The notes: generated by a model from the sequence alone, not told the origin. A stretch of 9,885 nt of DNA from an uncultured Alistipes sp. (GCA_900770585.1 CAAGKW010000115.1:1-9885), one strand, 5' to 3'; positions 1 to 7,361 are shown, counted from the stretch's first letter. Made by a program: numbers and translations.

Positions 1-1
1 A

Positions 2-544
2 CGTTCGATCTCGACCTACGACGATATGATGCGTCGTGCAGCAGCCGAGTCGGGACACGATTGGCGATTGTTGAGCGCGATTGCGTTTCACGAGTCGCGA
101 TTCAACCCCGATGCGGTGTCGAAGGTGGGAGCATTCGGCCTGATGCAGATTATGCCTCGCGTGGCTGAGCAGTTCAATGTGCCACAAGAGGAGGCTTTCG
201 ACCCCGAAACCAATATTCGTTTGGCGTCGAAATTGTTGAATAAGATCGACCGTTCGCTGCGTTTGTCGGCGGAGGCCACCGAGGAGGATCGCTTGTGCCT
301 GATGTTGGCCAGCTATGTGGGTGGTATCGGTCACGTGCGCGATGCGCAGCGATTGGCTGCCAAGTATAGCGAGAACCCCGAGAAGTGGGAGGTCGTATCG
401 CGCTATCTCGAACTGAAAGGTCAGCCCGAGTATTATGAGGATTCGGTCGTTCGATGTGGCCGTTTCACGGGCATCAAGCAGACCTTGGCCTATGTGCGCA
501 ATGTGAAGTCGCACTACGATAAATATTGCGAGCAGACACTCTAA
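2..544 (+). CDS. MltF-like lytic murein transglycosylase, C-terminal part (5' partial)
   Basis: The reading frame is open from the first codon in the window and already encodes family sequence (ISTYDDMMRRAA) before the first ATG at 26, so this is the end of a longer gene starting outside. The visible part is an SLT-type transglycosylase domain, which cleaves the MurNAc-GlcNAc bond of peptidoglycan in the periplasm. The likely catalytic Glu lies in HESRFNP (codon 92-94), followed by the GLMQIMP motif (137-157). The YDD..WRLL lead-in resembles MltF, in which a solute-binding domain precedes the SLT domain; that part would be off the window, so the MltF assignment is inference. The third SLT motif, usually AYNAG or SYNxG, reads SYVGG here (311-325), with Val in place of the conserved Asn. 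A strong terminator follows 42 bp after the stop. Confidence 0.85.
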   Translation, partial: RSISTYDDMMRRAAAESGHDWRLLSAIAFHESRFNPDAVSKVGAFGLMQIMPRVAEQFNVPQEEAFDPETNIRLASKLLNKIDRSLRLSAEATEEDRLCLMLASYVGGIGHVRDAQRLAAKYSENPEKWEVVSRYLELKGQPEYYEDSVVRCGRFTGIKQTLAYVRNVKSHYDKYCEQTL

Positions 545-586
545 TGAGTGCTGCGGTCGCAGTCGAGGCCTAATCGATTGAGAATT

Positions 587-616
587 AAGAGTCACCCGAG
601 GGTGGCTCTTTTTTTA
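587..616 (+). terminator. Rho-independent terminator after the transglycosylase gene
   Basis: GAGTCACCC (589-597) pairs with GGGTGGCTC (600-608), with one G-T wobble. A run of seven T (609-615) follows, which also extends the stem against the two A at 587-588. It has the form and position of an intrinsic terminator for the upstream gene. Confidence 0.85.
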
Positions 617-626
617 TTCAAAATTC

Positions 627-656
627 ACCCGCCATATGGGCGGGTTTTACTTTTTT
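627..656 (+). terminator. Second, tandem hairpin terminator
   Basis: ACCCGCC (627-633) and GGCGGGT (639-645) form a perfect 7-bp GC-rich stem with a 5-nt loop. TTTT, then AC and six T, follow on the plus strand. It sits 11 bp after the first terminator and probably acts as a back-up. Confidence 0.6.
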
Positions 657-677
657 ACTTTGCTTTCAATAAATGCG

Positions 678-726
678 CACCTTCGCGGGCTGGGGCGGTC
701 GCCCGAAGGGCGAGCCCGCGAAGGTG
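678..726. repeat. Long perfect inverted repeat with nested hairpin
   Basis: CACCTTCGCGGGCT (678-691) is the exact reverse complement of AGCCCGCGAAGGTG (713-726), giving a 14-bp GC-rich stem. The 21-nt loop holds its own 5-bp hairpin, CGCCC (700-704) with GGGCG (708-712) around GAA. An alternative partner for the inner strand is GGGCG at 693-697. No T run follows on the plus strand, so it is not a standard terminator for upstream transcription. It may be a REP-like repetitive palindrome or a structured RNA leader of the MORN gene; one copy cannot decide. Confidence 0.7.
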
Positions 727-729
727 TGT

Positions 730-746
730 CAAAATCGCAGATTTTG
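730..746. repeat. Short hairpin, perfect 7-bp arms
   Basis: CAAAATC (730-736) and GATTTTG (740-746) are perfect inverted arms around a 3-nt loop, just downstream of the long palindrome. It is the last of four successive hairpins in the spacer between the transglycosylase and MORN genes. Its role is unknown. Confidence 0.5.
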
Positions 747-784
747 CCAAAATTTACATAAAAAGTTGATTGCCTGTAAGAAAA

Positions 785-816
785 TTTGGAAATGTGCATA
801 TAAATTGCGTTCTTTG
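785..816 (+). promoter_or_regulatory. Candidate Bacteroidetes promoter for the MORN-repeat gene
   Basis: TTTG at 785-788 and GTTCTTTG at 809-816 are 20 bp apart. This fits the Bacteroidetes arrangement of a TTTG -33 box and a TAnnTTTG -7 box, although the leading TA is missing. The start codon is 24 bp further on. Confidence 0.4.
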
Positions 817-840
817 TAAAAACCCGAAAATCATACAACT

Positions 841-1401
841 ATGAAACGATTTTTACTTCTACTCATTTTGGCGATTTCCTGTTTACCTAATATTGCAAAT
901 GCCCAAGACCTATCGCAAGATGATTATAAAATAGGACAAAGATATCGAGGAAGTAGAAGAAATAGAACATATTATTCTCACGAATCCTACAATGATTATA
1001 TTGTTTGGGCAAAAAATCGAGCAGCAAAAGTAGCTCGAAACAACCAATATTTAAACTCGAAACCCTCTGCTGAGATTACCGTTGACGAGGCTACGGGTAT
1101 TACCACAATCACTTGGGGTGATGGTGCAATGTATCGCGGTCAGACCTACTACGGCGAGATTAAGGGTGTGGGTACGATGGTTTATCCTGACGGCAGCAAG
1201 TACGTTGGCACGTGGGAACGCGACCTCCCCAATGGCAACGGCACATTCCAAACGCCTGAGGGTATTACTTTTACGGTTAATTTTGAGAATGGCGTACCGC
1301 ACGGCAAAGGCGTAATTCAAGACCTCGACGGACGTATGTACTCAGCCCGTTGGGTGCGTGGCAAGCTCAAAGAGAAATCTATCAAACCCCTCAAAAAGTA
1401 A
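841..1401 (+). CDS. Secreted MORN-repeat protein
   Basis: A 186-residue protein with a clear signal peptide: MKR, a hydrophobic stretch at residues 4-18, then ANA before Gln22, a good signal peptidase I site. There is no lipobox with a conserved Cys at the cleavage site, so it is probably periplasmic or outer-surface rather than a lipoprotein. Residues 23-75 are polar, rich in Tyr, Arg and Asn, and match no family I recognise. From about residue 98 there are three MORN-type units (YRGQTYYGEIKGVGTMVYPDG-like, about 98-118, 121-141 and 144-164) and a fourth partial unit (167-177). MORN repeats form beta-hairpin surfaces and are often scaffolds or binding modules; no catalytic domain is seen, and the partner is unknown. 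It appears to be a single-gene unit with its own promoter and terminator. The first ~240 bp are much more AT-rich than the remainder. Confidence 0.85.
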   Translation: MKRFLLLLILAISCLPNIANAQDLSQDDYKIGQRYRGSRRNRTYYSHESYNDYIVWAKNRAAKVARNNQYLNSKPSAEITVDEATGITTITWGDGAMYRGQTYYGEIKGVGTMVYPDGSKYVGTWERDLPNGNGTFQTPEGITFTVNFENGVPHGKGVIQDLDGRMYSARWVRGKLKEKSIKPLKK

Positions 1402-1431
1402 GCGTAATTTAATCTTGAATTTTGAATTTAC

Positions 1432-1468
1432 AAAGTCGCGCTCCAGCTCTGGACGCGACTTTTTTATT
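1432..1468 (+). terminator. Rho-independent terminator after the MORN gene
   Basis: AAAGTCGCG (1432-1440) pairs perfectly with CGCGACTTT (1454-1462). An inner CCAG/CTGG stem (1443-1446, 1449-1452) adds pairing, and T residues run from 1460 to 1465. It lies 30 bp after the MORN stop codon. Confidence 0.9.
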
Positions 1469-1517
1469 CAATATCGTCAATCGGTTGCGAAAAAAATCTT
1501 CTCGCTCGCGTGTCGGG

Positions 1518-1551
1518 TATGCGCGCGTTATGGAAATTTTATGTATATTTG
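1518..1551 (+). promoter_or_regulatory. Promoter of the OPT-pepT-nadE operon
   Basis: TATATTTG (1544-1551) matches the Bacteroidetes -7 consensus TAnnTTTG exactly. The -33 region is weak, the nearest candidate being TATG at 1518-1521. The predicted start of transcription near 1556-1560 would leave a leader of about 60 nt before the ATG at 1617, ending in an A-rich stretch instead of a Shine-Dalgarno sequence, as is usual in this phylum. Confidence 0.65.
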
Positions 1552-1616
1552 CGTAATGTATTGTGCCGAAGTCCGCGCACCGAATACGAAATTAATCTCA
1601 AAAACTTAAATAAATT

Positions 1617-3569
1617 ATGACACAAGATCAACAAAAACAGCTCACTTCGCTGCCCGAAAATGCCTACCGCGAGTTGGCCGAGGGCGAGAAGTATGAACCT
1701 ATGATGTCGCCCGCGTCGACTCCCGCAGAGGTTACTCCCTACTCGGTGTCGATGGGTATTTTGATGGCCGTTCTGTTCTCGGCAGCGGCTGCCTATCTGG
1801 GTCTGAAAATCGGTCAGGTATTCGAGGCCGCAATTCCCATTGCTATCATCGCTGTGGGTGTTGGTAATATGCTCGGCAAACGCAATACGCTGGGTCAGAA
1901 CGTGCTGATTCAGTCGATTGGTGCGTCGTCGGGTGTGATCGTGGCCGGTGCAATCTTCACCCTGCCCGCACTCTATATCTTGGGCTTGGAGGCTCAGTTC
2001 TATCAGGTATTCCTCTCGTCGCTGCTGGGTGGCGTGTTGGGTATCGTGTTGCTGATCCCCTTCCGCAAGTATTTCGTTAAGGATATGCACGGTAAGTACC
2101 CCTTCCCCGAGGCAACGGCAACGACCGAGGTGCTCGTTTCGGGCGAGAAGGGTGGTAATCAGGCTAAGTTGCTGGCTGTAAGTGGTTTGATCGGTGGTCT
2201 TTATGACTTCGTGATCAGCACCTTCGGTTGGTGGCACGAGCAGGTAACCACTCGCATCTGCGATTGGGGTGTTGAGATGGCCGACAAGTTCAAGACCGTG
2301 ATGAGCGTCAATACGGGTGCTGCGGTGCTCGGTTTGGGCTATATCATCGGTTTGAAATATGCTGCATTTATCTGCGCAGGTTCGTTCCTCGTATGGTTCG
2401 TGATTGTTCCCGTGATTGGTATGGCGGGTGGCGACGTAACGGCAGCAATGACTGCTGAGTCGATCTTCGCAGCATACGCTAAGCCGATCGGTATCGGCGG
2501 TATCGCAATGGCTGGTATCATCGGTATTGTGCGTCAGGCAGGTATCATCAAGTCGGCTGTCGGTTTGGCGGCTAAGGAGCTTGGTGGTAAGAAGAGTGGC
2601 GCAGTTGAGGCTCCCGAGCGTACTCAGCGTGATCTGTCGATGAAGCTGGTTTTGACCGTGTTGATCGCAGCTCTCTTGACTACGTTCATCTTCTTCCAGT
2701 TTGGCGTGCTGAACAATTGGTTGTACTCGATCGTGGCAATCCTGATCGTATTCGTTATCGCATTCCTGTTCACCACCGTTGCCGCTAACGCAATCGCAAT
2801 CGTTGGTTCGAACCCCGTGTCGGGTATGACGCTGATGACGCTGATCCTCTCGTCGCTGGTGCTGGTAAGCATCGGTTTGAACGGTACGGCAGGTATGACC
2901 GCAGCGATGATCATCGGTGGTGTGGTTTGTACCGCGCTGTCGATGGCTGGTGGTTTCATCACCGACTTGAAGATCGGTTATTGGTTGGGTACCACCCCCT
3001 CGAAGCAGGAGGGTTGGAAGTTCCTCGGCACGGCAATCTCGGCTGCTACGGTTGCAGGTGTGATGATCATTCTGAACAAGACCTACGGTTTCGGTCCCGA
3101 TAGCCCGCTGGTAGCTCCTCAGGCAAACGCAATGGCTGAGGTTATCCGCCCGTTGATGTCGGGTGGCGAAACTCCGTGGATTCTCTACTTCGCAGGTGCA
3201 GCTTTGGCGCTGACGCTGACTATGATCGGTGTTCCCGCGTTGGCATTTGCGCTGGGTATGTTCATTCCTCTGTCGCTCAATACTCCGCTGTTGGTAGGTG
3301 GTTTGATCGCTTGGTTCGTATCGAGCCGTTCGAAGGATAAGGCGCTGAACAAGGCTCGTGCCGATCGTGGTACGCTGATTGCGTCGGGCTTCATCGCTGG
3401 TGGTGCTCTGATGGGTGTTGTAAGTGCAGTATTGCGCTTCTGCGAGATCGATTGGTTTGCTGCCGAGTGGAACGCATCGAAGGGTGCTGAGTGGTTGTCG
3501 GTTGCGATGTATGTACTGATCATCGGTTATATGATCTGGGATTCGTGCCGCGCTAAGAAGGAGGAGTAA
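1617..3569 (+). CDS. OPT-family oligopeptide transporter
   Basis: A 650-residue, very hydrophobic membrane protein with many alternating hydrophobic segments; roughly 14-16 transmembrane helices look likely by eye. Family marks include FPEATATTEV (from Phe163) and NPVSGMT (399-405), typical of the OPT superfamily, plus the Gly/Ser-rich segment SIGASSGVIVAGA near residue 100. OPT proteins are secondary carriers, usually proton-coupled, for small peptides; the related YSL branch carries metal-chelate complexes. The bacterial substrate cannot be read from sequence. The immediate neighbour pepT favours peptides. The ATG is preceded by an A-rich leader. The stop is 19 bp before pepT, so co-transcription is expected. 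Transporter identity is secure; substrate is inference. Confidence 0.93.
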   Translation: MTQDQQKQLTSLPENAYRELAEGEKYEPMMSPASTPAEVTPYSVSMGILMAVLFSAAAAYLGLKIGQVFEAAIPIAIIAVGVGNMLGKRNTLGQNVLIQSIGASSGVIVAGAIFTLPALYILGLEAQFYQVFLSSLLGGVLGIVLLIPFRKYFVKDMHGKYPFPEATATTEVLVSGEKGGNQAKLLAVSGLIGGLYDFVISTFGWWHEQVTTRICDWGVEMADKFKTVMSVNTGAAVLGLGYIIGLKYAAFICAGSFLVWFVIVPVIGMAGGDVTAAMTAESIFAAYAKPIGIGGIAMAGIIGIVRQAGIIKSAVGLAAKELGGKKSGAVEAPERTQRDLSMKLVLTVLIAALLTTFIFFQFGVLNNWLYSIVAILIVFVIAFLFTTVAANAIAIVGSNPVSGMTLMTLILSSLVLVSIGLNGTAGMTAAMIIGGVVCTALSMAGGFITDLKIGYWLGTTPSKQEGWKFLGTAISAATVAGVMIILNKTYGFGPDSPLVAPQANAMAEVIRPLMSGGETPWILYFAGAALALTLTMIGVPALAFALGMFIPLSLNTPLLVGGLIAWFVSSRSKDKALNKARADRGTLIASGFIAGGALMGVVSAVLRFCEIDWFAAEWNASKGAEWLSVAMYVLIIGYMIWDSCRAKKEE

Positions 3570-3588
3570 TAAATCGTAAAAAAACCGA

Positions 3589-4815
3589 ATGAAAACTATG
3601 GAACTGAAAGAACGCTTTTTGAAATATGTGTCGTACGATACGCAGAGCAGCGAGGATAGTACGACTTTTCCCTCGACCGATAAGCAGAAGGTGCTGTTGG
3701 CCGATCTGGCTGAGGAGATGCGCTCGTTGGGTATGACCGAGGTGACGATGGACGAGTATGGCTACGTGATGGGTACGATTCCCGCGTCGAAGGGCAAGGA
3801 GTCGGCTCCCGTGATTGGCTTTATCTCGCACGTCGATACGGCTCCCGATATGAGCGGCAAAGATGTTAAACCTCAGGTGATTGAGTGCTACGAGGGTGGC
3901 GACATCAAGCTCAACGATCAGCTGACGATGCGTGTCGAGGACTTCCCCGAACTCAATTTCTTCAAGGGACACACGCTGATCCACACCGACGGCACGACAC
4001 TGCTCGGTGCTGACGACAAGGCGGGTGTTGCCGAGATTATGACCGCAGCGGAGTATCTGCTGACCCACCCCGAGGTGGAGCACGGCAAGATCCGCATCGG
4101 TTTCACGCCCGATGAGGAGATTGGTCGCGGTGTCGATTACTTCAATGTTGAGGCGTTCGGTGCCCAGTTTGCCTATACGGTCGATGGTGGTATGGAGGGC
4201 GAGTTGGAGTACGAGAACTTCAACGCCGCAGGCGCTAAGATCCATATTCAGGGTCGCAATGTCCACCCTGGCTATGCTAAGGATAAGATGATCAATGCTT
4301 TGCAGGTGGCGTGCGAGATCAACTCGATGTTGCCCGCCGTGCAGCGTCCCGAGCACACCGAGGGTTACGAGGGCTTCTATCATCTGGTAGGCTTGAATGG
4401 TGCAGTCGAGGAGGCCGATATGAGCTACATCGTTCGTGATCACGACCGCGCAAAGTTCGAGCAGAAGAAGGCATACTTGGAAGGTATCGTTGCGTTGCTC
4501 TCGAAGAAGTATGGCGAGGGTGTGATTACATTGAAGTTGACCGATCAATACTACAATATGCGCGAGATGGTTGAGCCGCACCCCGAGGTGATCGAGCGTG
4601 CGCTGGCAGCTATGCGCGAGGCAGGTGTTGAACCTCTGGTGCGCCCGATTCGTGGTGGTACTGACGGCTCGCGTCTGTCGTATATGGGTCTGCCGTGTCC
4701 CAACCTCTTCACGGGAGGTATGAACTTCCACGGCAAGTTTGAATACTGCTCGCTGACTACGATGGGTCGCGCAATGCAGGTTATTCTGAATCTGGCTCGT
4801 CTGTGGGCCGAATAG
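3589..4815 (+). CDS. pepT: Peptidase T (tripeptide aminopeptidase, M20B)
   Basis: A 408-residue protein, the normal length for PepT, a cytoplasmic dinuclear-zinc enzyme that removes the N-terminal residue from tripeptides. It matches the family end to end. The expected metal and catalytic residues are present: His81 and Asp83 (SHVDT), Asp142 (GADDKAG), Glu176 and Glu177 (TPDEE), Asp199 (TVDGG) and His381 (NFHGK). The substrate-binding segments PIRGGTDGSRLSYMGLP and NVHPG are also intact. ATG 3589 is chosen; an in-frame ATG at 3598 would remove only three residues and cannot be excluded, since neither has a strong ribosome binding site. It lies between a peptide transporter and nadE in a tight operon, consistent with final breakdown of imported peptides. 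Confidence 0.97.
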   Translation: MKTMELKERFLKYVSYDTQSSEDSTTFPSTDKQKVLLADLAEEMRSLGMTEVTMDEYGYVMGTIPASKGKESAPVIGFISHVDTAPDMSGKDVKPQVIECYEGGDIKLNDQLTMRVEDFPELNFFKGHTLIHTDGTTLLGADDKAGVAEIMTAAEYLLTHPEVEHGKIRIGFTPDEEIGRGVDYFNVEAFGAQFAYTVDGGMEGELEYENFNAAGAKIHIQGRNVHPGYAKDKMINALQVACEINSMLPAVQRPEHTEGYEGFYHLVGLNGAVEEADMSYIVRDHDRAKFEQKKAYLEGIVALLSKKYGEGVITLKLTDQYYNMREMVEPHPEVIERALAAMREAGVEPLVRPIRGGTDGSRLSYMGLPCPNLFTGGMNFHGKFEYCSLTTMGRAMQVILNLARLWAE

Positions 4816-4822
4816 TAAGGCG

Positions 4823-6751
4823 ATGAAGAACTTAGGTTTCGTAAAGGTAGCTGCGGCCGTTCCGACGGTCGCAGTTGCCGATTGCTCTGCCAATGCTGCA
4901 CGTATCGAGGCTTTGATGCTCAGTGCGGAGGCGGCGGGCGTGGCAGTGACGCTCTTTCCCGAGTTGTCGCTGACGGGTGCAACGTGTGGCGATCTGTTGA
5001 TGCAGAGAGCGCTGTTGGAGGCTGCCGAGGCGGCTTTGCAGCATTTGGTCGATGTGTCGGCCGAGTTGAAGGGCGCATTTGTTGTGGGTTTGCCCGTCGA
5101 GGTGCGAGGAGGCGTATATAATTGTGCGGCAGTCATTTCGCGTGGTGCGATTGTGGGCGTTGTGCCTAAATCGTTCTTGTCGGATCACGGTGCATCGAAC
5201 CAGAAGCGCTGGTTTGCTGAGAGCTTTGGCGTGATGTGCGATAGAGTCGAGGTCTGCGGACAGAGTGTGCCTTTCGGACGCGAGCTGACCTTTACGGCCG
5301 AGAGTGTGCGCTTTGGTGTGGAGATTGGCGAGGATCTGTGGGCCGCAGTGCCCCCTTCGTCGCATATGGCTACCGATGGCGCAGAACTGATCTTGTGCCC
5401 TGCGGCGATGCCTGCGCTGGCCGAAAAGTATCAATACACACGTGCGTTGGTGGCTCAGCAGTCGGCACGCACGATGACGGCATACGTCTATGCGTCGGCG
5501 GGTTTTGGCGAGTCGACCACCGATCTGGTGTTTGCGGGCGAGGCGATCATTGCCGAGAATGGCAAGGTGCTGGCCGAGGGCGAGCGCTTTTCGATTGAAG
5601 AACAGTTGATTATCCGTGATATTGATGTCGATTTGTTGCGTTCGGAGCGACGTCGTTCGACCACGTTCCGTTGCGGACGAATGTTCGAACCTGCGGCGAT
5701 GTCAGTTGCTATCAACCTGCCCGAGGGTGATGTCGAGGTCCGATTCGACCGTGAGGTTGAGCAGTCGCCATTTGTGCTGAGTGATGATCAAGCACGCGCC
5801 GAACGTTGTGCCGAGATATTCAAAATCCAGACGCTGGGCTTGGCCAAACGTCTGCGCCATATCCACTCGTCGAAGACCGTTATTGGTATTTCGGGTGGTC
5901 TGGATTCGACTCTGGCTCTGTTGGTTACGGTTGCGACGTTCGACCTGCTCGGATTGGATCGCAAGGGCGTGATTGGCGTTACGATGCCTGGTTTCGGTAC
6001 GACGGGTCGCACCTATAACAACGCCCTGCGAATGATGGAGGCGTTGGGGATTACGGTGCGCGAGATCTCGATCGTCAAGGCTTGTCGTCAGCACTTCGAA
6101 GATTTGGGGCTACCTGAGTCGGATCGTAGCGTGACGTACGAAAATTCGCAGGCACGTGAGCGTACACAACTGCTTATGGATCTGGCGAATATGGAGAATG
6201 CGCTGGTCGTTGGTACGGGCGATGTTAGCGAGCTGGCATTGGGCTGGGCGACCTACAATGGCGACCATATGTCGATGTATGGCGTCAATGGCGGTGTGCC
6301 TAAGACGCTGGTGCGCCACTTGGTTGGTTGGTTTGCGTCGCAACCTGAGAATGAGGCTGTTGCAGACACTTTGCGCGATGTGATGGCAACGCCGATCAGT
6401 CCCGAATTGCTACCTGCCGACGAGCAGGGCAATATTGCTCAGAAGACCGAGGATCTGGTCGGTCCGTACGAGTTGCACGACTTCTTCCTGCACGGATTGG
6501 TGCGTTGCGGCTATGCGCCCGAGAAGATCGAGTTCTTAGCGCGTAAGGCATTTGTGGGCGAATATGACGAGCAGACGATAAACCGTTGGCTTGCGACCTT
6601 CGTGCGTCGATTCTTCAATCAGCAATTCAAGCGTTCGGCTCTGCCCGATGGTCCGAAGGTGGGATCGGTGGGGCTGTCGCCGCGCGGTGATTGGCAGATG
6701 CCGAGCGATGCGGTGTCGGCTGAGTGGCTTAAACGATTAACTAATAAGTAG
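4823..6751 (+). CDS. nadE: NAD+ synthetase, two-domain type with degenerate glutaminase domain
   Basis: A 642-residue protein with the layout of glutamine-dependent NadE: an N-terminal nitrilase-like domain (about 1-300) and a C-terminal ATP-pyrophosphatase synthetase domain (about 320-642). The latter converts deamido-NAD+, ATP and ammonia to NAD+. The synthetase half looks fully active: SGGLDS (357-362), TMPGFGTT, YENSQARERTQ, GTGDVSELALGWATYNGDHM, and KTEDLVGPYELHDFF are all kept. The amidase domain, which should release ammonia from glutamine with a Glu-Lys-Cys triad, keeps Glu47 (FPELSLTG) and Lys116 (VPKS) but has Gly169 where Cys is expected (VEIGEDLW, GGC at 5327-5329). Other usual residues nearby are changed as well: Ala124 and Gln127 replace glutamates, and CPAAM (192-196) replaces an Asn-x-Ser-Ala-like segment. 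It follows pepT by 7 bp, with a weak AAGG ribosome binding site. I infer ammonia-dependent activity. Confidence 0.95.
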   Translation: MKNLGFVKVAAAVPTVAVADCSANAARIEALMLSAEAAGVAVTLFPELSLTGATCGDLLMQRALLEAAEAALQHLVDVSAELKGAFVVGLPVEVRGGVYNCAAVISRGAIVGVVPKSFLSDHGASNQKRWFAESFGVMCDRVEVCGQSVPFGRELTFTAESVRFGVEIGEDLWAAVPPSSHMATDGAELILCPAAMPALAEKYQYTRALVAQQSARTMTAYVYASAGFGESTTDLVFAGEAIIAENGKVLAEGERFSIEEQLIIRDIDVDLLRSERRRSTTFRCGRMFEPAAMSVAINLPEGDVEVRFDREVEQSPFVLSDDQARAERCAEIFKIQTLGLAKRLRHIHSSKTVIGISGGLDSTLALLVTVATFDLLGLDRKGVIGVTMPGFGTTGRTYNNALRMMEALGITVREISIVKACRQHFEDLGLPESDRSVTYENSQARERTQLLMDLANMENALVVGTGDVSELALGWATYNGDHMSMYGVNGGVPKTLVRHLVGWFASQPENEAVADTLRDVMATPISPELLPADEQGNIAQKTEDLVGPYELHDFFLHGLVRCGYAPEKIEFLARKAFVGEYDEQTINRWLATFVRRFFNQQFKRSALPDGPKVGSVGLSPRGDWQMPSDAVSAEWLKRLTNK

Positions 6752-7342
6752 ATGAAACGCATAGTGATTCTTGCGGTGATGCTCGCGTTGAGTGTCGGCG
6801 TGCAGGCTCAGAGCTTGAAAGATATTTTGGGTGGTCTGATTGGTGCGGTCAAGGAGAACGCGACCACCGAACAGACTATCGTTGGCGAGTGGGGCTACAC
6901 CAAGCCCGCAATCGCACTCAAAAGCGACAATATTTTGGCGCAGGCGGGCAGTTCGCTGATGGTGGGCACGATCGAAAATAAGCTGGCAACCTACTACGAG
7001 AAGGTGGGTTTGAAGGCTGGTACAGCGGCAATTACGCTCACTGAGGATCAGCAGTTTACGCTCACGATGGGCAAGCGTACGTTGCAGGGAACTTACGAGT
7101 TCGATAGCGCAACCAATGCCTTGACGCTCAACTTCACGACCAAAACTTCGGTTAAGATAGGCACGATCAAGGGCGAGGCGCAGTTGTCGGGTGGCAGCCT
7201 GAAACTGCTCTTTGCGGCCGATAAGATGTTGAAGATTATCAAAGGTTTGTCGGTTGTTTCGAACAACTCGTCAGTTGTAGCCATCTCGAAAGTGGCCGAG
7301 CAGTACGACGGAATGAGCCTCGGAATGACCTTCGCGAAGTAG
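6752..7342 (+). CDS. Exported DUF4923-like protein of unknown function
   Basis: A 196-residue protein that begins on the base after the nadE stop codon, so it is surely translated from the same mRNA. It has a signal peptide (MKRIVILAVMLALSVGVQAQ, cleavage near VQA/Q) and no lipobox Cys. The body resembles the Bacteroidetes DUF4923 family: a WGYTKPAIALKSDN opening, AGSSLMVGTIENKLATYY, a KVGLKAG segment and a TLTMGKRTLQGTYEFD strand region. This suggests a lipocalin-like or calycin-type beta-rich periplasmic protein. The family match is from memory and no activity is known. It is the last gene before the operon terminator. A functional tie to peptide use or NAD synthesis is not evident, and it may simply share the transcript. 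Confidence 0.8.
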   Translation: MKRIVILAVMLALSVGVQAQSLKDILGGLIGAVKENATTEQTIVGEWGYTKPAIALKSDNILAQAGSSLMVGTIENKLATYYEKVGLKAGTAAITLTEDQQFTLTMGKRTLQGTYEFDSATNALTLNFTTKTSVKIGTIKGEAQLSGGSLKLLFAADKMLKIIKGLSVVSNNSSVVAISKVAEQYDGMSLGMTFAK

Positions 7343-7361
7343 TCGATTCGACTCACAATGT

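Noticed and set aside
548..769. A 73-codon plus-strand frame in the spacer after the transglycosylase
   Set aside because: It runs straight through two terminators and the long palindrome, has no ribosome binding site or recognisable protein sequence, and its Arg-rich part is the palindrome itself.
1521..1527. GCGCGCG stretch before the OPT promoter as a possible regulatory site or Z-DNA segment
   Set aside because: It is only seven bases long and has no symmetric partner or conserved motif nearby. Nothing supports a function.
1539..2237. A 232-codon minus-strand frame rich in His, Gln and Arg over the start of the OPT gene
   Set aside because: It is antisense to a clear transporter gene, covers its promoter, and has the composition of a shadow frame.
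3553..5136. A 527-codon open frame on the minus strand across pepT and the start of nadE
   Set aside because: It lies fully antisense to two genes with strong family matches. Its translation is low-complexity and matches no family I know. It is explained by the biased codon use of the sense genes, which keeps stop codons out of the opposite frame.
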